DNA of 35,241 nucleotides from an uncultured Oxalobacteraceae bacterium (GTDB lineage: Bacteria; Pseudomonadota; Gammaproteobacteria; Burkholderiales; Burkholderiaceae_D). The notes beneath the pieces are model-generated. The model made no database searches, was not told where the DNA came from, and was given only the letters and a program-made list of their open reading frames with translations. Of the stretch, positions 24,824-34,383 are shown in pieces (position 1 is the first letter of the stretch; every line of letters begins with the position of its first letter). Location: positions 1 to 35,241 of the forward strand of contig CAITOF010000056.1 of the NCBI GenBank assembly GCA_903893945.1, written 5' to 3'. The position numbers and the translations under genes are program-made.

Positions 24824-25465
24824 AGTGCCGGAATTGCTTTAAGTGGGGTTGGTGTCGAATCTGCGGATGAATATCCCTTAGTTGTAGTCGATTTCCCAAC
24901 CTTTCGCTACCCGAATGTGCATAAAAGATGACTAAGGTATGACGAAATTATCGCAAGTTGGTTTGATTCGCCATCGATCAGGCCCGATTAGCCGATTTTT
25001 TTGACTAAATTGTAAAAATAATATGATTTTCGGTCAACCGGTTATGCGGGCGACCATCGGCGCTTAATCCACATTGGTAACCATGGCTCGGATGTCTGAC
25101 CAGAAAAATCCGCACCGGCACGACCGCGCGACTGCCCCTGCCACTTCCGTGGCGGCACCCATAAGTCGCTATTGATCTTATACTGTTATTAATCAAGGAC
25201 TTAACAATTTTTCTGGACGTTTATCGTCTGCACGCCGCAATTGTCCTTTGCAGCAATCGATTCGTTGCCCTAAACTGCAAGCGTGTACCCCATGGTCACC
25301 CTGCATCGAGTTACCCATAGCGCCAGGATAGAACGTAGAACAGACTGCAACGATAAAAATACCCGGACAAACTGCGCAGACTCGTGGCAACGCGGGTGTG
25401 GGTCGGAAATAAAACGTTTGTCGGCAATAAATTTCAACCTGGTTGACCACCCCTATTGTCACACA
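24824..25465. other. Long divergent intergenic region between HD-GYP and CHASE4 kinase genes
   Basis: This gap of over 600 nt has no reading frame I can support. Promoters for the leftward HD-GYP operon and the rightward kinase must lie in it. AT-rich stretches occur at about 25000-25030 and 25170-25215. A frame continuous with the kinase extends upstream to about 25283 but its translation looks non-coding. No clear repeats or RNA elements were seen. Confidence 0.4.
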
Positions 25466-27466
25466 ATGAGTAAACTTCCTGCCAAGACTGTCATTACATC
25501 GTGGTTTGACGCCAATTTTCTGGCGACGCTGGTCGTTGCCGTTATTGCTTTTTCTGTCACCATGTATTTTCTGGTCAACAAGGTGGACTCGCTGGCCATC
25601 AGTCGTGAACAGAGCCAATTACAAAACTCCCTGAAAGATACGACCAGCGATCTGGCGGCGATCGTTGCACCGCTCATCACCTGGGACGAGGCGGTAGAAA
25701 ATCTGGATAATCATTACAACCGAGAGTGGGCTGAACCGAATATCGGTCACTTCTTCTGTGCCACGCAGGGATTCAATTATGTCTTCATAGTGGACCGGAA
25801 TGATCAAACCCTTTTTTCAATGCATGACAACCAGATTATTGATAACGCGCGCTTTCAGGCCTTTCGTGCCGCTTATGAACCCATTCAGACACGTATCCGT
25901 GCAGCGGAAATCAAACGCGGAAAAATATTCAGGGCAATTGCACAAGGCGGAAATGTGTCCGTGCCCATTCAGGAAACGGACATCGTCCGCGCTGGCAATG
26001 ATCTGGTGCTGGTCACCTTCACCCTGGTACAACCTGATTTTGGCCTGAGTTTGCCGATCGCATCACGGGCACCGATCGTCATGACGGGCCGGATCATCGA
26101 CCCGAAATTACTCAAACATTTTTCAGATCGGTTGATACTGTCCAACCTGCACCTGGCCAAAGACTATGAGCGCCCAGATGCTACTGTCGCATTGACTGAC
26201 CAGTTTGGCGCGACATTGGGCCATCTGGCCTGGACTCCGTATCGCCCGGCAGGCCTTTTGTTTGAGATCGCGCTGTTACCGATTTTTTTCGGGATTGGCA
26301 CGCCACTGGTACTTTATCTGTACAGCCGGCGCACTTCACAACTATTAAGAAAGACGCTGTTACAACTGACCACCAGCGAAGAGCGCTGGACATTTGCCCT
26401 CGAGGGCAGTGGCGACGGGGTGTGGGATCTGGATCTTGCGACCCGCAAGATCCAACTGTCAAATCAGTTAAAGGCCATGCTAGGCTATGCAGAGCAGCAA
26501 GTCGGTGACAATATTGAAAACTGGCTGGACCGAATTCATCCGGATGACAGGCCCCAGGTGGTGGCCGCCATTCAAGCCAGTGAAGATCCGGTGAATCGCA
26601 GTTTTTCGATTGAACACCGGGTGCTATGCAAGGACGGCAGCGAACTATGGATATTGAACCGGGGTATGGCCGTCACGCGCAACGCAAGCGGGAAAGTCCA
26701 GCGCATGGTCGGTACCTTCACGGACATTTCCAAGCACAAGCAGATGGAAATCATGAAATCCCAGTTCGTTTCCTCCGTGAGTCACGAATTGCGTACACCG
26801 GTGACGTCGATACGCGGTTCACTCGGCTTGCTGGAATCCGGTGTATTGGGTGAATTGCCCCCCAAAGCGCATGAGATGGTCGCGGTCGCTCACAAGAATA
26901 GCCTGCGTCTCTTAAAACTGGTCAACGATATCCTGGACATGGACAAACTACTTTCCGGAACCGTCAAATTTCGCACGGATCCGGTTAATCTGGTCGATAT
27001 GGTTCATCAATCCATGGAAGCCAATTCCAGTTACGGCGACCTGTTCCAGGTGACTTACCAACTGACTGAGCGCCCCGACTCCTGCACAGTCATTGGTGAT
27101 GACGATCGCATCATGCAGGTGATGTCAAATCTGCTTTCAAATGCTGCTAAGTTTTCCATGCCCGGCAGCGTGGTAACGATACGCATTAAAAAGCGTGACG
27201 ATCAGCTGGCCATTGAGATTGAAGATCATGGTTCGGGTATTCCGGTTGAATCTCAGCACCGGATTTTTTCGCCGTTTTTTCAGGCCTCCAACGGCGATAC
27301 ACGCAAACAGGGCAGCACCGGACTGGGGCTAAATATCAGCAAGCGTCTGGTGGAGAACATGAACGGCCGGATTGGTTTTTCGAGCTCGCCTGAAACGGGA
27401 ACCGTATTCTGGTTCTCCCTGCCGATTTATCCAGGCAAAACTGCCCTGCCCAGCGCGTCCACGTAA
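25466..27466 (+). CDS. Membrane CHASE4-PAS sensor histidine kinase
   Basis: The start at 25466 (MSKLPAKTV) puts the first membrane helix at residues ~18-37; the in-frame extension upstream lacks coding character. A periplasmic CHASE4-like sensor follows (APLITWDEAVENLDNHYNREW, then VFIVDRNDQTLFS), with a second membrane segment at ~264-286. A PAS domain spans ~303-425 (GDGVWDLDLATRKIQLS). HisKA carries VSHELRTPVTS (His440), and the HATPase NLLSNAAKFS, IEDHGSGIP and GSTGLGLNI. The kinase core closely resembles that of the three-PAS kinase at 21505-23460 (SIRGSLGLLESGVLGELP vs SIHGSLGLLDSGVVGDIP), so one probably arose from the other. The response regulator partner is not adjacent. Confidence 0.93.
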   Translation: MSKLPAKTVITSWFDANFLATLVVAVIAFSVTMYFLVNKVDSLAISREQSQLQNSLKDTTSDLAAIVAPLITWDEAVENLDNHYNREWAEPNIGHFFCATQGFNYVFIVDRNDQTLFSMHDNQIIDNARFQAFRAAYEPIQTRIRAAEIKRGKIFRAIAQGGNVSVPIQETDIVRAGNDLVLVTFTLVQPDFGLSLPIASRAPIVMTGRIIDPKLLKHFSDRLILSNLHLAKDYERPDATVALTDQFGATLGHLAWTPYRPAGLLFEIALLPIFFGIGTPLVLYLYSRRTSQLLRKTLLQLTTSEERWTFALEGSGDGVWDLDLATRKIQLSNQLKAMLGYAEQQVGDNIENWLDRIHPDDRPQVVAAIQASEDPVNRSFSIEHRVLCKDGSELWILNRGMAVTRNASGKVQRMVGTFTDISKHKQMEIMKSQFVSSVSHELRTPVTSIRGSLGLLESGVLGELPPKAHEMVAVAHKNSLRLLKLVNDILDMDKLLSGTVKFRTDPVNLVDMVHQSMEANSSYGDLFQVTYQLTERPDSCTVIGDDDRIMQVMSNLLSNAAKFSMPGSVVTIRIKKRDDQLAIEIEDHGSGIPVESQHRIFSPFFQASNGDTRKQGSTGLGLNISKRLVENMNGRIGFSSSPETGTVFWFSLPIYPGKTALPSAST

Positions 27467-27684
27467 TCCCGCCATCACACGGAACCCGCTCCAGCAGTGC
27501 CACGACTGGCAGTCGGTCACCACCGATTACCATCGCGACGCCGGTTTAGTTAAAACTGTTCAGCCCATAACGATGACTCAACCGCTTTTTGCAACTGATT
27601 ACCATTGACCACAGGACGGCACAGGACGTTAGCAGAAAAGATTAACGAATCCGGAAGGTCCGCAAAATGCATGCCGCAACAAAA

Positions 27685-27718
27685 AAGCTGCTTAGGGTCA
27701 CGCGACGATAAGCAGCTT
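27685..27718 (-). terminator. Rho-independent terminator of the pal-like gene
   Basis: A perfect 10-bp inverted repeat AAGCTGCTTA (27685-27694) / TAAGCAGCTT (27709-27718) encloses a 14-nt loop and, read on the minus strand, is followed by a run of T (27684 downward). It lies 18 nt past the pal stop. Confidence 0.9.
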
Positions 27719-27736
27719 CAGTCAGGTTACAGCAGA

Positions 27737-28264
27737 TTATTTTCCGCCGTAAACGATGTCATCACGACGATTTTCGGCCCAGGCAGCTTCATTTTCTCCG
27801 CTGGCTTTCGGTTTCTCTTTTCCGAATGAAACGGTTTCCATGCGAGCATTTGAAACACCTAATGCAGCCAGCACTTTACGCTCTGCTTCGGCACGCTTCT
27901 GGCCCAATGCCAGATTATATTCACGTCCGCCACGGCTGTCGGTATTGCCCTGAATAACAATGGTACGCGATGTGTGCGAAATCAGATATTTTGCGTGTGC
28001 GCTGTTCAAATCACTGAATTCAGGCTTCACGTCATATTTATCAAAATCAAAATAGATACTGCGTTTGGCCAGGATGCCGTGCGCATCATCCAGAGGATCG
28101 ACGACAGGCGCAACAACCGGTGTCACTGTCCGGGGTGGAACGGGTGCGTCTGCAACCGGCGCCGGTTTTGGCTCGGGTGCGGCAACTTTTGGCGGCGTTC
28201 CGCACGCTGTAAGCAACATGGCTGTTACAGCAGAAATCGTTATAATTCTCGACGCTTGGTTCAT
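27737..28264 (-). CDS. pal: Pal/OmpA-family peptidoglycan-associated lipoprotein
   Basis: The ATG at 28264 with GGGAGA upstream gives 175 residues. A lipoprotein signal ends in LLTAC (Cys21), followed by a Pro/Ala/Val-rich linker. The OmpA-like peptidoglycan-binding domain has IYFDFDKYDVK, IQGNTDSRGGREYNLALGQK and WAENRRDDIVY. It anchors the outer membrane to peptidoglycan. The wording of the domain is that of betaproteobacterial Pal proteins. It stands without tolQRAB next to it, so it may be a second copy rather than the housekeeping Pal. A perfect terminator follows. Confidence 0.9.
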   Translation of the reverse strand: MNQASRIITISAVTAMLLTACGTPPKVAAPEPKPAPVADAPVPPRTVTPVVAPVVDPLDDAHGILAKRSIYFDFDKYDVKPEFSDLNSAHAKYLISHTSRTIVIQGNTDSRGGREYNLALGQKRAEAERKVLAALGVSNARMETVSFGKEKPKASGENEAAWAENRRDDIVYGGK

Positions 28265-28368
28265 GCTAATTCTCCCTATAAATTTAAAAAAGGTACTACA
28301 CAAATAAAAAACAACACCGCTGCTCCATTTAATCATCGTTGACCGGCAATCTGAAACTCAACAATTTC

Positions 28369-29838
28369 TTACTGATTTTTATATCTGTCCGCTGCTTTGT
28401 CCGGCTGATTCTTAATTCTGGATGAATATTTCCCATCCTCTTCCAATACATCGCTGGCAAATCGTGGTTTGAATTCCGTGTTCGCGCTCATGCCATTGTC
28501 GCGAAAACTGGCTGGCACTTCCGTAAAGCTTTCAGATAGCCTGTGATACAGTGGAATCGGGCTGATAAACTTGGATATTCGACTGGCAACCACGGAGGCT
28601 GCCATCAATGGCAGCAGCATCTGGTGGTTGTTGGTCATTTCCATCGAAATGATGAATGACGTCACAGGTGCGCGCGTCACGCCCGCCAGGTACGCAGTCA
28701 TCACCAGCAAGACAATGGCACTGTGATCGGCCATATGCGGAATCAGTGCGGCAACGTTATCGCCAATTCCCGCGCCAATCGACAAGGACGGAGCAAAAAT
28801 TCCACCGGCAATCCCGCTGATCGACGACAATAATGTTGCCACCAACTTCGCCATACCGAAATACCACGGCAATGAGGCTGTGTTTTCCAGCGATAAACGG
28901 GTTGGCTGGTATCCGGTTCCAAATATCAGTCCGTTGGAATAGACACCAATGATCGCGACAGCAAGGCCGCAGCCTGCCGCAAATACAAGGCGGTTTCGTC
29001 TGATGAACCGCATGAACCGTGCCGGCATCTGAAACGTAAACAAAATCAGTAACCGGCTGAATATCCCACCCGCCGCACCCCCGACTATTCCGCATAACAG
29101 TATGGCGCTGATACTGCCGTTCCAGGCGAGGTAGGACTCAGTCGTCCCAAAATAAGTATAGCTGCCAAGCACTGAAAGCGAAATCAGGCCGGAAACGATG
29201 ATCGTTACCAGGGCTGAACTATTCGCGTTAAAGACATGTTTCTTGCTTAATTCCTCAATGGCAAACATGATCCCTGCCAGCGGGGTATTAAAGGCGGCCG
29301 CTATCCCGGCAGCGCCACCGGCAAGAATCAGGACACGCCGGGCCTTGACCCCTTTGAATGGCCCTTTTCCGTAAAACGCGTGCATGATCGATGCGCCGAT
29401 CTGAATTGTCGGACCTTCACGTCCAATTGATGCGCCCAACCCCAAACCACCCAGCGTCAGTAATGCTTTACCGATAGCGATCCGCATCGACAGCAGATAG
29501 CTTACGTCGGTATCTTCCTCCGCGTCTGTCGCCGCTATGGTCTGCGGTATCCCACTTCCCTGGCAGCCGGGTACAAAGCGATTGCCCAGATACGCCAGCA
29601 GTGCAAAGCCGCATGGCATAAAAATCAGCGGCGCATAAGGGTGTAATTGATTCAGATGCGCATTGATAATACCCATCTGCTCACTGCCGAGTGCCAGGCC
29701 GACAGCCAGAAGGCCGATCAGTACCGGTCCAAGTATCCAGGCTGATCCGCGGTGCCAGATTTCGATCAACTGTTCACCGAAGTGCTGGGGCTGTTGAATG
29801 GGTGCTTCGGTTGTGTCGGTCGATTGTTTAGCGGTCAT
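28369..29838 (-). CDS. ClC-family chloride channel / Cl-/H+ antiporter
   Basis: The 489-residue membrane protein shows all three ClC selectivity motifs: GSGIPQ (94-99), GREGPT (139-144, with gating Glu141) and GIFAPSL (around residue 355). AAAFNTPLAGIMFAIEEL carries the Glu pair that marks proton-coupled transporters such as Escherichia coli ClcA. So Cl-/H+ exchange across the inner membrane is likely, possibly for acid resistance. The polar ~50-residue C-terminal tail has no CBS domains. It is divergent from a marR-type gene and lies upstream of the pal-like gene on the same strand (104-nt gap). Confidence 0.95.
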   Translation of the reverse strand: MTAKQSTDTTEAPIQQPQHFGEQLIEIWHRGSAWILGPVLIGLLAVGLALGSEQMGIINAHLNQLHPYAPLIFMPCGFALLAYLGNRFVPGCQGSGIPQTIAATDAEEDTDVSYLLSMRIAIGKALLTLGGLGLGASIGREGPTIQIGASIMHAFYGKGPFKGVKARRVLILAGGAAGIAAAFNTPLAGIMFAIEELSKKHVFNANSSALVTIIVSGLISLSVLGSYTYFGTTESYLAWNGSISAILLCGIVGGAAGGIFSRLLILFTFQMPARFMRFIRRNRLVFAAGCGLAVAIIGVYSNGLIFGTGYQPTRLSLENTASLPWYFGMAKLVATLLSSISGIAGGIFAPSLSIGAGIGDNVAALIPHMADHSAIVLLVMTAYLAGVTRAPVTSFIISMEMTNNHQMLLPLMAASVVASRISKFISPIPLYHRLSESFTEVPASFRDNGMSANTEFKPRFASDVLEEDGKYSSRIKNQPDKAADRYKNQ

Positions 29839-29865
29839 TATTCAGTTGCGATTTCATCAAAAACA

Positions 29866-29878
29866 TTGCAATATGCAA
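29866..29878. promoter_or_regulatory. Palindrome between ClC and MarR genes, candidate MarR operator
   Basis: TTGCA-ATA-TGCAA is an inverted repeat 28 nt before the ClC start and 113 nt before the marR start. Related pieces (TTTGCATAAA at about 29948) follow in the same AT-rich gap. MarR regulators commonly bind such palindromes between divergent genes; binding here is inferred. Confidence 0.45.
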
Positions 29879-29990
29879 ATATTCTAAAAACCTTAAAAAA
29901 GATGTGAAATTGTTGCATTACGACATATTATATGCCTACAAATTATATTTGCATAAATTTAAATTCAATTGCTTGTCATTAAGATAATCT

Positions 29991-30521
29991 ATGATTAAGA
30001 ATAAAATTCAAAAAATCGCGAGTACGTCGGACGACGACGCGGTTCAATTAACCGACCCGGCAGCTCGTCTCGAAATTTTGAAAAAATTGCGCATAATCAT
30101 CCGCACCGCCGCACAACATTCCTCGTGGATCGATAAACAATGCGGGGTAAATGGAGCGCAACTATGGATCATGAAAGAATTGCAAGATTCTGAGAAGTTG
30201 CGGATCGGGGAACTCACGGCGAAATTGGCCATACATCAAACAACGACCAGCAACCTGGTGGATGATCTTGAAAAACGCGGCTACGTGAGTAAAGCACGGG
30301 ATCCCAGTGACCAGAGAGCGGTGACGGTCATATTGACGGAACAGGGTAAGGCAACACTGCTTAAAGCCCCCAAACCGGCCCGGGGACTCCTGCCCGAGGC
30401 CCTGCTCCAGCTTGATCGTGGCAAACTGGACGAACTGGACCGTGCCCTGAAAGGGCTGCTCGACAGCATTGAGTTACTTGACGAAGAATTTGGCATGTTG
30501 CCGCTGCCGTTTACCTTGTAA
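29991..30521 (+). CDS. MarR-family transcriptional regulator
   Basis: The 176-residue product has a MarR winged helix: QLWIMKELQDSEKLRIGELT, KLAIHQTTTSNLVDDLEKRGYV (recognition helix) and the wing ARDPSDQRAVTVILTEQG. The N- and C-terminal helices for dimerisation flank it. It is slightly longer than usual (~140-160) through an N-terminal polar stretch. It is divergent from the ClC gene with a palindrome between, so it probably regulates that transporter and itself in response to a small ligand or stress. Confidence 0.92.
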   Translation: MIKNKIQKIASTSDDDAVQLTDPAARLEILKKLRIIIRTAAQHSSWIDKQCGVNGAQLWIMKELQDSEKLRIGELTAKLAIHQTTTSNLVDDLEKRGYVSKARDPSDQRAVTVILTEQGKATLLKAPKPARGLLPEALLQLDRGKLDELDRALKGLLDSIELLDEEFGMLPLPFTL

Positions 30522-30678
30522 ATAACCTTTCATGCCACGGTAGGTCGCCACATATAATGGCGCAATTATAGTATGGGTGGACCTGCGGCAGATTCATAAA
30601 ACTCACCACGTCAGGCCACGCAAACCCCGAATTTTTCCTGAAAAACAGGTATTCACGGTATTTTTCACAGCTCTCTTC

Positions 30679-33186
30679 ATGAACATCAGAACAGTCACCT
30701 TTCATTTCGCCCTGCTATGTGGACTTTATTGCAGTTCCGCTGCACAGGCCGGCACGCCAGTCGACAACATCAGTCATCTGGGCCCGACCATCACGGCCAC
30801 AGTTCAGAGAGGTGATGACCAGCTACCGATTTACCTGGTCGATCATCTGCTCAAAGGCGACAGAATTATAGTCACCACAACGCAGGAAGAAAAAACTGAC
30901 GTGAAGTGGCTGATTCTGTTAGCCACCGTAACACCCATAAGTAATACGGTTGAAACCCGTCCGCTAGACTTATCACAGAACGAAAAAGAAGCATCTATCG
31001 ACATCAAGTCGGACGATCAGGTTCCCATCATTGTGCTAGCACCCCAAGTACGCACCATGTTTGGTCTTCATACCAGCTTTTCCGAATCATCGACACTGAT
31101 TAGCGATGCAATCCGGTCCGACCCACAGCGGTTTGTCGACTTGCAGAAAATCGATCAGATTAATCATGCCATCACTTATTTGCTGAGCGTCCTTGATTCT
31201 GTCATTCAGTCCCAGAAACCTGAACAGGCGGTGGACGTGGCGAAGGGGTTGGCCGCAAAGTTCGGCGTCAGACATGTCAATCCGGACTGCTTTAAGGATT
31301 CCACGGTAAACACAAAATGTGTCGCGTTTGACATTGTCTCGAGTGAAAATCTGACGATCCCTTCTGACGACATCTGGTCGACAGCAGGGCCTAATTCGGC
31401 GGCAGTAAAAATGCCGACCGATGTGTTCGCCGGACTGAAACTGGTCACGGAAACCAGTACCTATCTGGTCAACAAATACGGTGACAACTATGATTTTGCA
31501 CCGGCGCTGGGCCAGCGCACCAGCAGCCCGGGTTCCCTGCAACTGTACACAAATGCGCGCTTTAAAAATGGCGATATAAAAACAGCGTATGTCTATGTGC
31601 CGAGCTGGTTTTCCGGAAAGGCGCCCGAGATAAATTTTAATCACGACAGCAATTCCTGTCTGACAAAAAATGAATTGGTCGCCACCATCAAAGGAAAGCT
31701 GCCCTTGTTAAATTACTGGCATGACTGGAATCTGGTTATTTACGGCCATGGATCAACAAAAGAGCTGGCGCATTATAAAAAAATTGATTTCCAGCCCGAT
31801 TCCGGGAAATTTCATCTGGATGACCGGATTGCTGATCACGACTTCACTGCAAACGACGCCCTGCTGGATGCCAGACTCACTGGCAAGTTCGGGTTTTCCG
31901 ATGTTGTCATCAGTCCGTTCACTGTTGTCCTGCCTGCCAATGACATTGCGAATAATCAGGTCACCGGCATCAACAATCTGATTGCCGGCGAAAAGGCCAG
32001 ACTTGCCATCACCGGCAAACCTGCCTCTGCATGTATTGAGAGTCTGAGTTTGGCAGTGAACGATAAAACCATTGGTTCCAGTGATGGTGCAGATTCGCCT
32101 CAGATATTAAGTGTCGATCTGACCAGTTTCAATCCGGGCCCGGCAAAATTGAAAATCCAGCAGTACGGCGCTGTTGCCCAGGAACTGCCGGTCACCATTT
32201 TCAAACGTCGTTCACACCTCCAGTATCTGATTCATTATGACCTTGATGATGAGCTCATTGTCAGCGGCGACAATCTGGACCATATTGATAACATCACGTT
32301 AAACGAAAACGCAAGCTGCCACCCGTTGGAGTCGGCAGATTTCAATCTGAACAGCGCTGACCTGTCAAATTCCGGGAATGCCCCGGACAAACGATTCAAA
32401 TGTCCGGATGAATTCTCGTCGAACGGCAATTTCCCGGAAAAAGTGACCATAAAATTCAGGGAATCAGACCCCCCCTTGGCGGATTTTCCGGTCAAGAAAA
32501 TGGGGGCACGACCACATATGCGCATAGACAACAGCGATGCGATCATCACAAAATTATCACCCTTGGCACTCCAGTGGAATTTAAAAGCCCATGACCCGTT
32601 AATTACCGACGATTCCGGTCTTGGAATGCTGCTGAGTTCATTCGGCGGCTACAAGCTGTTACGGGGTACCTATATGCTCCAGATTAAATTTGCCGATGAT
32701 CCGCTCACGGACGAACAACCGGTTTCTGTCCCATTAATGTCTGATCTTGCCCACAACGAATTGCGCACAAAGAAACCCGTATCGTTCAGCGCCTCTGCAC
32801 TCCCGAGTGTCATAAACCCGATCTGGTACCGGGTACTTCATCAACCGTCCGGATTGGCCGGCGACTGGCAATCGCTCAATCGCTCGGTTGTCTACCTGCC
32901 CAAATTAACGTCACTGTCGTGCAAGTCCGACTCAACATACCTGCATGGATCCCAGCTCGAATTACTTGACTGGGTCAGCAATGATTCAACGCTTACCAAA
33001 GCCAGCCCAACGCCACCGGACAATGCGGCCTCAAAATCAATGATCAGCCAATGCGGGGATGATCAGTGTCTGGAACTGAAGGGCGTGGCCACAGGAACCA
33101 CGTTAAAAGTCAAATTGCATTGGATTGATGATCGGCTGTTTGACGTCACCTTTCCGGCTTCCGCATCCTGCCCCATAATGAAATGA
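30679..33186 (+). CDS. Large exported protein of unknown function
   Basis: The ATG at 30679 gives 835 residues beginning with a clear Sec signal peptide (MNIRTVTFHFALLCGLYC, cut after SSAAQA). A GTG 34 codons earlier would bury the signal. No ribosome site is strong at either. The mature part is rich in Asp, Ser and Pro with many short beta-like segments. It includes several Cys in pairs (such as NPDCFKDSTVNTKC) and Ig-like-sounding stretches near residues 450-520 (ITGINNLIAGEKARLAITGK-like). No membrane anchor is seen at the C-terminus. I recognise no family; a periplasmic or surface beta-sandwich protein is the best guess. Confidence 0.8.
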   Translation: MNIRTVTFHFALLCGLYCSSAAQAGTPVDNISHLGPTITATVQRGDDQLPIYLVDHLLKGDRIIVTTTQEEKTDVKWLILLATVTPISNTVETRPLDLSQNEKEASIDIKSDDQVPIIVLAPQVRTMFGLHTSFSESSTLISDAIRSDPQRFVDLQKIDQINHAITYLLSVLDSVIQSQKPEQAVDVAKGLAAKFGVRHVNPDCFKDSTVNTKCVAFDIVSSENLTIPSDDIWSTAGPNSAAVKMPTDVFAGLKLVTETSTYLVNKYGDNYDFAPALGQRTSSPGSLQLYTNARFKNGDIKTAYVYVPSWFSGKAPEINFNHDSNSCLTKNELVATIKGKLPLLNYWHDWNLVIYGHGSTKELAHYKKIDFQPDSGKFHLDDRIADHDFTANDALLDARLTGKFGFSDVVISPFTVVLPANDIANNQVTGINNLIAGEKARLAITGKPASACIESLSLAVNDKTIGSSDGADSPQILSVDLTSFNPGPAKLKIQQYGAVAQELPVTIFKRRSHLQYLIHYDLDDELIVSGDNLDHIDNITLNENASCHPLESADFNLNSADLSNSGNAPDKRFKCPDEFSSNGNFPEKVTIKFRESDPPLADFPVKKMGARPHMRIDNSDAIITKLSPLALQWNLKAHDPLITDDSGLGMLLSSFGGYKLLRGTYMLQIKFADDPLTDEQPVSVPLMSDLAHNELRTKKPVSFSASALPSVINPIWYRVLHQPSGLAGDWQSLNRSVVYLPKLTSLSCKSDSTYLHGSQLELLDWVSNDSTLTKASPTPPDNAASKSMISQCGDDQCLELKGVATGTTLKVKLHWIDDRLFDVTFPASASCPIMK

Positions 33187-33302
33187 AACCCAACAAGTCA
33201 CGCACTGCTGTTACTCATGCGGCTGGCAGAAACCCAACCCGCGACGCCCTGGTTCACAGCAATTGATAACATACAGAAGTAACTATCTAACTGTCACAAA
33301 AA

Positions 33303-33327
33303 ATTGTAATACGATATGGCTTACAAT
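33303..33327. promoter_or_regulatory. Inverted repeat upstream of the FAD enzyme gene
   Basis: ATTGTAA (33303-33309) and TTACAAT (33321-33327) form a 7-bp inverted repeat with an 11-nt spacer, 40 nt before the start codon at 33368. It could be a regulator site; no family is assigned. Confidence 0.3.
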
Positions 33328-33367
33328 ACTGGTAATCCAGCCACGAATGCGCACAACGACTTAACTC

Positions 33368-34357
33368 ATGCAAAAAAAGATAGCAATCATCGGCGCCGGT
33401 ATGGCGGGCCTGACTTTGGCGCAACGTCTCCATCCGCATGCTGCTGTGGTTGTGTTTGAGAAAGCGCGTGGTGTCGGTGGACGGATGGCAACGCGTCATG
33501 CGGATCCGTTCGCGTTTGATCACGGTACGCAGTTTTTTACTGCGCGTCATCACGATTTCGCAGCCTTCCTCGCCCCGCACATATCGTCTGGTCTGGTCGC
33601 CGAATGGAAGGGAAAGGTGATCACACTGGATCCCCTGAAAAAAATATCCGACCGGCTCTGGTTTGAACCTCATTACGTTGCCTGCCCGGGAATGGCCAGT
33701 CTGTGTAAAAAAATGGCTGAAGGCATTCAGGTGCAGCTTAACTGTGAAGTCGCGCCACTGATTCAGGCCGGCCCTGGCTGGTCGCTGGTCGATAATAGTG
33801 GCCGCGGCCTGGGCGACTTTGATCTGGTGGTATCAACGGCGCCGCCTGTGCAGACCTGTCGCCTGTTTGAGTCCTATCTGCCCACTGCACACAGGCTGTA
33901 TCAGGTGCGGATGCAGGCGTGTTTTGCCATGATGTTTGGTTGGCAGAAAAAATGGGAAATGCCGTGGATGGCGGCCAGAATAAACAACAGCGCACTGGAC
34001 TGGCTGGCGATCAATTCGACCAAGCCTGGCCGCAACGCGGCCGTGACCAGCATCGTTGTTCATTCAAGTAATACCTGGGCGACCGCGCATGTGGATGACG
34101 ATTTGGGCGAAGTGGAACGAGCCCTGCGTGCCGAATTGCGCTCCGTACTGCAGGAAGACTTCGATGCGCCGGACTATTTTTCACTGCATCGCTGGCGTTA
34201 CGCCCTGCTCGATAAAGCACACGATGACAACACAGTCGATTTGCCGTTTTATGAACACCACCTGAAATTGGCCAGCGTCGGTGATTGGGGTAGTCGGTCA
34301 CGAATAGAAGATGTCTGGCTTGAGGCAAATTTTCTGGCGGACGAAATTCTTGCTTGA
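33368..34357 (+). CDS. Renalase-like FAD/NAD(P)-binding oxidoreductase
   Basis: The 329-residue product starts with a dinucleotide-binding motif IAIIGAGMAGLTLAQRL (GxGxxG at 9-14). VVVFEKARGVGGRMATRH and FDHGTQFFTAR, the hallmark of bacterial renalase-like amine oxidases, follow. A second conserved stretch STAPP sits in the middle and ASVGDWGSRSRIEDVWLEA, the FAD-binding C-terminal motif, at the end. Bacterial relatives oxidise dihydro isomers of NAD(P)H; the exact substrate here cannot be read. It is soluble. Its stop overlaps the extended frame of the SOUL-family gene, so the two are probably cotranscribed. Confidence 0.92.
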   Translation: MQKKIAIIGAGMAGLTLAQRLHPHAAVVVFEKARGVGGRMATRHADPFAFDHGTQFFTARHHDFAAFLAPHISSGLVAEWKGKVITLDPLKKISDRLWFEPHYVACPGMASLCKKMAEGIQVQLNCEVAPLIQAGPGWSLVDNSGRGLGDFDLVVSTAPPVQTCRLFESYLPTAHRLYQVRMQACFAMMFGWQKKWEMPWMAARINNSALDWLAINSTKPGRNAAVTSIVVHSSNTWATAHVDDDLGEVERALRAELRSVLQEDFDAPDYFSLHRWRYALLDKAHDDNTVDLPFYEHHLKLASVGDWGSRSRIEDVWLEANFLADEILA

Positions 34358-34383
34358 CTCACTTTACGAAAGCGACAGAACTT

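Noticed and set aside
24976..25003. Possible hairpin plus T tract near the HD-GYP promoter
   Set aside because: No stem longer than about four base pairs could be drawn, and no gene ends there.
25005..25196. 63-codon minus-strand frame in the long intergenic gap
   Set aside because: Arg/Gly-rich translation without motif or ribosome site; treated as chance.
27974..28342. 122-codon plus-strand frame opposite the pal-like gene
   Set aside because: Antisense shadow of pal, whose lipobox and OmpA domain are unambiguous.
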